9,975 nucleotides of DNA from Bacillota bacterium (lineage in GTDB: Bacteria > Bacillota > Clostridia > Lachnospirales > Lachnospiraceae): assembly GCA_023424995.1 (NCBI GenBank), contig JAFADH010000217.1, positions 1 to 9,975 on the forward strand, read 5' to 3'. A program made the position numbers and the translations under genes. Under the pieces are notes generated by a model, which saw only the letters and a list, made by a program, of their open reading frames with translations, was not told the DNA's origin and made no database searches. Of this stretch, positions 5,401 through 9,975 are shown one piece after another. Position 1 is the first letter of the stretch; every line of letters begins with the position of its first letter.

Positions 5401-6684
5401 ATGACAATACACGTTGTTGGAGCCGGTGAAACCATTCAGTCAATAGCGGAATATTACGGAATATCTGCTGACATGATAATTCAAGACAATGAACTTAATA
5501 ACCCTGATCAATTAGTTATTGGCCAATCAATAGTTATTGTAGAGCCGGTAATGACATATACCGTTCAAGAGGGAGATACACTAGAAGCTATAGCAGCTGA
5601 TCATAATATCTCTTTCATTCAATTATTAGCGAATAATCCATACCTTTCAGAAAGAGAGTATTTATATCCGGGTGATATCATAGTTATAAAATATGATACC
5701 AAAGGAAGAATAACTACACACGGCAATACTGTCCCCACTATCAATAAAGAAATTCTCAGAAAGACCTTACCGTATTTAACATACATTTCCGTTTTGAACT
5801 ATACTGCGACAGATGAAGGAGAAATAATATCATATTACGATGATACCGAGATTATTCAAATATCAAAAGCTTACGGTGTTGCCCCCCTTATGTTGTTAAC
5901 CACTTTAACTATTCAGGGAGAGGCAAATCTTAGAGCGGATTTTGATTTGATTTTGAACGAAGACTTCCAGGAAAGGCAGATAGAAAATATCCTGATAATT
6001 ATGAGGACCAGAGGTTATTTTGGTTTAAATCTTTCCATACAAAACATCAGTTTATCCAATCTTCAATTATACGAAAGTTATTTTGCAAATGTAACGAACC
6101 GGTTGAATGAGGCGGGTTATCCGGTATTTGTTACAATCAACCCCAATATTTCAGAACTGAACAGTGACATAAGCTTTCAGAGAATAGATTATTCATTTAT
6201 CAATAATCTAGCACAAAATATAATATTTATGAGTTATGAATGGGCATTTAATATTAATCCCCCCTCTCCCATTACTTCAATTTACAGTACAGAAGTATTT
6301 TTGAATTACGTCCTGAATTTCATTCCGCCTGAAAAATTGATTATCGGCATAGCAACATTAGGCTATGATTGGGAGCTGCCATATTTGGCCGGAGTTTCTA
6401 ATGTAACTTATATCTCTTTTGATAATGTTAATAAATTAGCAAATGATTATGGTGCAGTCATTCATTTTGATGATGTATCAAAAACACCTTATTTTACTTA
6501 TACTACAAAGGAGTTTATAAATCATATTGTCTGGTTTATTAATTCGCGGACAGTGGCTGCCGCATTAGATCTGGTATCAAGTTATAATTTAAGAGGAGTA
6601 AGCATCTGGAATATAACCGTTTTCAATCCGCAATTATGGTTAATTGTAAGATCTCAATATGAAATTGAAAAGGTTATTGCTTGA
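5401..6684 (+). CDS. LysM-LysM-GH18 protein, SleL/YaaH-like, probably non-catalytic
   Basis: A 427-residue protein, the same size and layout as the spore-cortex glucosaminidases SleL/YaaH. LysM 1 spans about 2-48 (IHVVGAGETIQSIAEYYG), LysM 2 about 51-98 (YTVQEGDTLEAIAADHN); both should bind N-acetylglucosamine in peptidoglycan. The GH18 barrel spans about 120-420 and shows family landmarks: IIFMSYEW at 274-281, GIATLGYDWELPY at 316-328 and RGVSIWNI at 398-405. The catalytic DxxDxDxE block, however, reads F-G-L-N-L-S-I-Q at 207-214, so the Asp is Ser212 and the catalytic Glu is Gln214. There is no signal peptide, as in SleL. The gene is richer in AT and Ile than its neighbours. It stands alone, ending 18 bp from the convergent MerR gene. 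Probably a spore or wall binding protein rather than an active hydrolase. Confidence 0.85.
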   Translation: MTIHVVGAGETIQSIAEYYGISADMIIQDNELNNPDQLVIGQSIVIVEPVMTYTVQEGDTLEAIAADHNISFIQLLANNPYLSEREYLYPGDIIVIKYDTKGRITTHGNTVPTINKEILRKTLPYLTYISVLNYTATDEGEIISYYDDTEIIQISKAYGVAPLMLLTTLTIQGEANLRADFDLILNEDFQERQIENILIIMRTRGYFGLNLSIQNISLSNLQLYESYFANVTNRLNEAGYPVFVTINPNISELNSDISFQRIDYSFINNLAQNIIFMSYEWAFNINPPSPITSIYSTEVFLNYVLNFIPPEKLIIGIATLGYDWELPYLAGVSNVTYISFDNVNKLANDYGAVIHFDDVSKTPYFTYTTKEFINHIVWFINSRTVAAALDLVSSYNLRGVSIWNITVFNPQLWLIVRSQYEIEKVIA

Positions 6685-6702
6685 ATATTATATCATAAAC
6701 TA

Positions 6703-7416
6703 TCATTCATACCGGTTTTGCTCAACCTGGGTGCAGAGCTTATATAATGCAGATATACTCCGTATCTGTGCTTTGTTGAGCGCCGTCAGATAACTTTCTA
6801 TACCGGCAACAATAGAAGAAATCCTATCTGTATCGTCAAAGTTGAATCTGTTTATTTCTTTATGGATATGTTCAACGGTGTATTTCTCACCCTGCGCCAG
6901 CAAGGAGAGCTTGAGCGCATGTATCATTAAAATTTCATCCATATGCTTTTGAGTAAATGTTCTATAATTGTTTGCTGCGCACCGGCTTGCGGATATAAGG
7001 CCGATGTTATCCCAATACCGTATTGTGGAGGGGATAATGCCCGTAGCTTTACTTACTTCATCAATCGTATATTCCTTCAATTCAGCCGGTCTTTTTTTGA
7101 GTAAAAAGCGTTGTCTGATCTGGCCGCAGGTATATTTATCTTTTTGAAGTTCAGCCTGCGCCCTGTTCACTGTCCAAAGCGCTTCGTCGATCTGCTTCTC
7201 CATAATCAACCTTAAGATTTTAGCGATCTGCGACAGGTTAAATCCATGCAGCATTTCCCGAATACAGCTAAAGTAGGCCATATGCTCTTCGGTATATATT
7301 CTGTAGCCGTTCGTTGAGCGCAGTACCCGGGGAAGCATCCCGAGATCTTCATATTTTCTAAGTGTCGATGTGCTAATCTTCAGTCTTCTTGCTATAACAG
7401 CAGGCCTTAACACCAT
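6703..7416 (-). CDS. Tandem double MerR-type HTH regulator
   Basis: A 237-residue protein with two MerR DNA-binding domains in one chain. The first, about 4-70, has IARRLKISTSTLRKYEDLG and then NGYRIYTEEHM. The second, about 115-178, has TIDEVSKATGIIPSTIRYW and then NNYRTFTQKHM. The segment between (about 71-112) and the tail (about 180-237) are helical and could form coiled coils. No obvious ligand-binding domain or conserved metal-binding Cys pattern follows, although Cys occurs at 51, 97, 146 and 228. GAGAGG lies about 12 bases before the ATG, rather far, and an in-frame stop upstream excludes a longer version. The gene is divergent from the UvrA-like gene, with clear dyads in the shared intergenic DNA, so it most likely controls itself and that gene. 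Confidence 0.88.
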   Translation of the reverse strand: MVLRPAVIARRLKISTSTLRKYEDLGMLPRVLRSTNGYRIYTEEHMAYFSCIREMLHGFNLSQIAKILRLIMEKQIDEALWTVNRAQAELQKDKYTCGQIRQRFLLKKRPAELKEYTIDEVSKATGIIPSTIRYWDNIGLISASRCAANNYRTFTQKHMDEILMIHALKLSLLAQGEKYTVEHIHKEINRFNFDDTDRISSIVAGIESYLTALNKAQIRSISALYKLCTQVEQNRYE

Positions 7417-7440
7417 AACAATTCACATCCTCTCTTTATA

Positions 7441-7453
7441 CATTATAATAATG
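7441..7453. promoter_or_regulatory. Dyad over the merR -10 box
   Basis: CATTATAATAATG is a perfect 13-bp palindrome overlapping the merR -10. Its CATTAT half also occurs at 7501-7506 in the dyad before the UvrA-like gene, so both may be bound by the same protein. Confidence 0.5.
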
Positions 7454-7470
7454 ATATAAGGTTTTTTCAA
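7442..7470 (-). promoter_or_regulatory. Double-MerR gene promoter
   Basis: On the minus strand, TTGAAA (7465-7470) and TATAAT (7442-7447) are separated by 17 bp, a near-consensus sigma-A promoter. Transcription should start near 7435, giving a leader of about 19 bases. Confidence 0.75.
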
Positions 7471-7484
7471 TAAAATATGTGTTA

Positions 7485-7515
7485 TTGGCGTATAATCCTC
7501 CATTATTACTTTAAT
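7485..7515 (+). promoter_or_regulatory. Putative MerR-type promoter with 19-bp spacer
   Basis: TTGGCG (7485-7490) and TTTAAT (7510-7515) are separated by 19 bp, the long spacer typical of promoters activated by MerR proteins. The spacer contains a centred dyad. A second -10-like TATAAT at 7520-7525 lacks a fitting -35. The 45-base leader ends in an AAGGAGG ribosome site. Confidence 0.5.
7492..7506. promoter_or_regulatory. Dyad in the spacer before the UvrA-like gene
   Basis: ATAAT-CCTCC-ATTAT is a perfect 15-bp dyad centred at 7499, one base from the middle of the 19-bp spacer. This is where MerR dimers bind and twist the DNA to align the two promoter boxes. Confidence 0.55.
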
Positions 7516-7547
7516 GTTATATAATAAAGATGAGATTAAATGAAAGT

Positions 7548-7554
7548 AAGGAGG
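7548..7554 (+). promoter_or_regulatory. Strong ribosome site of the UvrA-like gene
   Basis: AAGGAGG lies 5 bases (all T) before the ATG at 7560. It fixes the start of the gene, which is open to the window edge. Confidence 0.85.
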
Positions 7555-7559
7555 TTTTT

Positions 7560-9975
7560 ATGTCCAATATCATAATTCATGGCGCCAGGGAAGGAAATCT
7601 GAAGAATATTTCATTGGAAATACCCCGTGATAAGCTCGTAGTTTTTACCGGACTGTCCGGTTCCGGAAAATCCACTCTGGCTATTGATGTCCTTTTTAAC
7701 GAATGCCAAAGGCAGTATTTAGAAGCCATAGGGCTTCAGGGAATTCACAAGCCCAAAGTGGATTTTATACGCAACGTATCGCCGGCAATTACAATTACCC
7801 AAACCGAATCCGGCAAAAATCCGCGCTCCACCGTCGGAACACTGACCGATATTTATACCGATCTGCGGATGATCTATGAAAAGCTGGGAGTGCGTACATG
7901 CCCCCACTGCCATGAAACCATATCATCGGCAGAATGCAAGGAAGAACTCGAAAAAACGGATGGGGACTATACGGTATTTATGTATTGCAGCAAGTGCAAT
8001 TACAGGATGAAAAAACTGACCCGCACTCATTTCTCCTATAACACCAGGGAAGGAGCCTGTAAAACCTGCGAAGGGTTGGGAAAGGTTCTGAGGATCAATA
8101 AGGAAAACGCGGTGCACGAAGCTTTATCCCTGGAGAATGGTGCGGTGGACTTCTGGGAGCAGAAATATAAGGAATATCAAATCTCCTGTCTCTATCAGGC
8201 TTTCCGGTATTATCATATTCCGGCTGCAGATAATATTCCGGTGACGGATTTTAACGATATTCAAAAATCAATTCTCTATTACGGGGTCGAAAGTGATGAG
8301 GTAAAAACGGCATTCCCCGGAATCCAGCCTCCAAAGACCATTGCTGCAGGCAGGTTTGAGGGCGTCTTACCGATGCTCTGGCGGCGGATGTCCGACAAGG
8401 GAGGCGACGCCAAACAGCTGAATGATTATTTTGATTTTGACACTTGCCCGGATTGCAGGGGAGAGCGGCTGGGAGAATTAAGCCGGAGCACAACGGTAAA
8501 AGGCATACGCCTCCCTGAATTGTCCGTGCTCTCCCTGGAAGAATTGCAGGAATGGATACGGAAGCTGGAAAGCTCACTGAGCAATGCCGAGCACCGCCTC
8601 ACAGAAGCTTATTTACTGGACTTAAGAACAAAGCTTCAAAGGATCATAAACGTAGGGCTGGGCTATCTTTCCCTTGACCGTCAGGTCATCACCCTGTCAG
8701 GCGGTGAGCTCCAAAGAGTTAAACTGGCTGCCGCTTTGGATTCTGATCTGACCGGGATCATTTATATTATGGACGAGCTCACGGCCGGCCTGCATCCCAA
8801 GGATACCGAGGGATTGATAGCGATACTTAAAAAGCTGCGTGATATGGGCAATACCGTCATTGTGATCGAGCACGATCCTGATGTCATGTCCGAGGCTGAT
8901 TATATCGTGGATGTGGGTCCCGGCTCCGGAAAACACGGCGGTGAAATCATCGGGACAGGAACACTTGAAGAGCTGAAAAGGCAAGAGACTTCCGTAACAG
9001 GAGCATATCTGCAGAAAAATAAGCCGCATGAGCGGAAGCTGAGAAAAGGGACCGGAGATGTAATCGAAGTTAGAAATGCAGATTTGTATAACTTGAAAAA
9101 CATTGACGTGCGGTTCCCTGCCGGCTGTCTCATTTCTGTTACGGGAGTATCCGGCTCCGGGAAATCCACGCTGGTATTTGAAGTGCTGGCGGCAGGCGGC
9201 AAAAAGCATACTTCTGCTAATATTGTGTCCGGGATCCGGCAGTTTGACCGGGTCGTTACCATAGAACAGGCTGCAATCGCAAGAATGAAACGGTCCAATA
9301 TCGCAACCTATTCGGAAGCTTACACTGAAATCCGCAAAATATTCGGAGGATTAAAGGAAGCTGCAGAGAAAGGCTTCTCCGCCAGGCATTTTTCCTTTAA
9401 TACGCCGGGAGGCCGCTGTGAAAACTGTGAGGGTCTGGGATATGTGACCAGCAATATGCTGTTTTTTACTAACATTGAAGTGATCTGTCCGGTCTGCGGC
9501 GGAAAGCAGTTTAATGATGAAGTCTTGTCCGTAAAGTATGAAGGGTACTCCATAAAAGATATCCTCGGAATGAGTGTTGAAGATGCTCTGCACACCTTCG
9601 ACACGTATCCCAGGATAAAGAGAATTCTGGCGCTGCTTCAAGACGTGGGGCTGGGCTATCTGGAGCTGGGACAGACATTGACGACGTTATCCGGCGGTGA
9701 AGGACAGCGTTTAAAATTGGCCAAAGAACTGATCAGCAATACCGGCAGGCACAGTTTATATTTGATGGACGAGCCTACCACCGGCCTGCATCCGGCAGAT
9801 GTTGAGAATTTTCTCACTCTTTTGAACCGCATGGTAGATTCCGGTAATACAGTCATTGTAGTGGAACACAATCAGCAGATAATTAAAGCCTCCGACTGGA
9901 TCATAGACCTTGGCCCGGAGGGAGGCAAAAATGGCGGGCAGGTAATATTTGAAGGGACGCCGCACGATATAAAAA
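7560..9975 (+). CDS. UvrA-family ABC ATPase lacking the UvrB-binding domain (3' partial)
   Basis: The frame is open from the ATG at 7560 to the window end (805 codons, no stop). Both ABC modules of UvrA are present. Module 1 has Walker A GLSGSGKST 31-39, signature LSGGELQRVKLA 379-390 and Walker B IYIMDELTAGLH 401-412. Module 2 has Walker A GVSGSGKST 529-537, signature LSGGEGQRLKLA 710-721 and Walker B LYLMDEPTTGLH 733-744. Zinc sites are C143/C146/C167/C170 and C620/C623/C643/C646; NPRSTVGT (87-94) and RSNIATY (578-584) are UvrA-specific blocks. Only about 25 residues separate CPHC (114-117) from C143, where canonical UvrA carries the UvrB-binding domain of over 100 residues. This is the UvrA2/DrrC type, linked in other organisms to DNA-drug tolerance. 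A strong AAGGAGG site precedes it. It is probably controlled by the divergent double-MerR protein. Few C-terminal residues should be missing. Confidence 0.93.
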   Translation, partial: MSNIIIHGAREGNLKNISLEIPRDKLVVFTGLSGSGKSTLAIDVLFNECQRQYLEAIGLQGIHKPKVDFIRNVSPAITITQTESGKNPRSTVGTLTDIYTDLRMIYEKLGVRTCPHCHETISSAECKEELEKTDGDYTVFMYCSKCNYRMKKLTRTHFSYNTREGACKTCEGLGKVLRINKENAVHEALSLENGAVDFWEQKYKEYQISCLYQAFRYYHIPAADNIPVTDFNDIQKSILYYGVESDEVKTAFPGIQPPKTIAAGRFEGVLPMLWRRMSDKGGDAKQLNDYFDFDTCPDCRGERLGELSRSTTVKGIRLPELSVLSLEELQEWIRKLESSLSNAEHRLTEAYLLDLRTKLQRIINVGLGYLSLDRQVITLSGGELQRVKLAAALDSDLTGIIYIMDELTAGLHPKDTEGLIAILKKLRDMGNTVIVIEHDPDVMSEADYIVDVGPGSGKHGGEIIGTGTLEELKRQETSVTGAYLQKNKPHERKLRKGTGDVIEVRNADLYNLKNIDVRFPAGCLISVTGVSGSGKSTLVFEVLAAGGKKHTSANIVSGIRQFDRVVTIEQAAIARMKRSNIATYSEAYTEIRKIFGGLKEAAEKGFSARHFSFNTPGGRCENCEGLGYVTSNMLFFTNIEVICPVCGGKQFNDEVLSVKYEGYSIKDILGMSVEDALHTFDTYPRIKRILALLQDVGLGYLELGQTLTTLSGGEGQRLKLAKELISNTGRHSLYLMDEPTTGLHPADVENFLTLLNRMVDSGNTVIVVEHNQQIIKASDWIIDLGPEGGKNGGQVIFEGTPHDIK

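Noticed and set aside
8697..9641. Several minus-strand frames of 94-170 codons
   Set aside because: They are antisense to the UvrA-like gene, whose Walker, signature and zinc motifs establish the plus-strand frame.
1..9975. CRISPR arrays, tRNA or rRNA genes, integrase or transposase genes
   Set aside because: I saw no regularly spaced repeats, no cloverleaf or rRNA-like sequence, and no frame with transposase or recombinase motifs.

Overview
The window looks like an accessory stretch of a moderately AT-rich, probably spore-forming Bacillota chromosome, most likely Clostridia. The grounds are strong AGGAGG-type ribosome sites, sigma-A style promoters, a protein with the length and layout of the SleL/YaaH spore-cortex family, and the mix of TetR, XRE and MerR regulators with ABC proteins. 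I cannot name the species.

Layout from left to right. (1) 1-397: the 3' tail of an unknown gene, then non-coding DNA with a long imperfect inverted repeat (242-378). (2) 398-2085, minus strand: a TetR regulator followed by an alpha/beta hydrolase, with a hairpin between them. The same 16-bp dyad lies at the tetR start site and just upstream of the hydrolase, so the repressor probably controls both genes. (3) 2149-5149, plus strand: a tight three-gene operon (XRE regulator, ABC ATPase, ABC-2 permease) driven by a clear promoter whose -35/-10 spacer contains a perfect dyad. A near-identical dyad lies 40 bp upstream, and a strong intrinsic terminator closes the operon. (4) 5067-5400: a gene-free stretch with a possible decayed reading frame and the promoter region of the next gene. 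(5) 5401-6684, plus: a 2xLysM + GH18 protein whose catalytic Asp and Glu are replaced by Ser and Gln. (6) 6703-7416, minus: a regulator with two MerR-type helix-turn-helix domains in one chain, divergent from (7) 7560-9975+, plus: a UvrA-family ABC ATPase that lacks the UvrB-binding insert and runs off the window.

How the genes work together: the window holds three self-contained 'sensor plus effector' cassettes, each with recognisable dyads at its promoter: TetR with hydrolase (detoxification or ester hydrolysis), XRE with ABC exporter (export of a drug, peptide or ion), and double-MerR with UvrA-like ATPase (drug-responsive DNA protection, by analogy with DrrC/UvrA2). The LysM-GH18 gene appears unrelated and possibly sporulation-linked. 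The most interesting parts are the tandem-MerR/UvrA-like pair, whose effector promoter has a MerR-style 19-bp spacer with a centred dyad, and the apparently catalytically dead GH18 protein.
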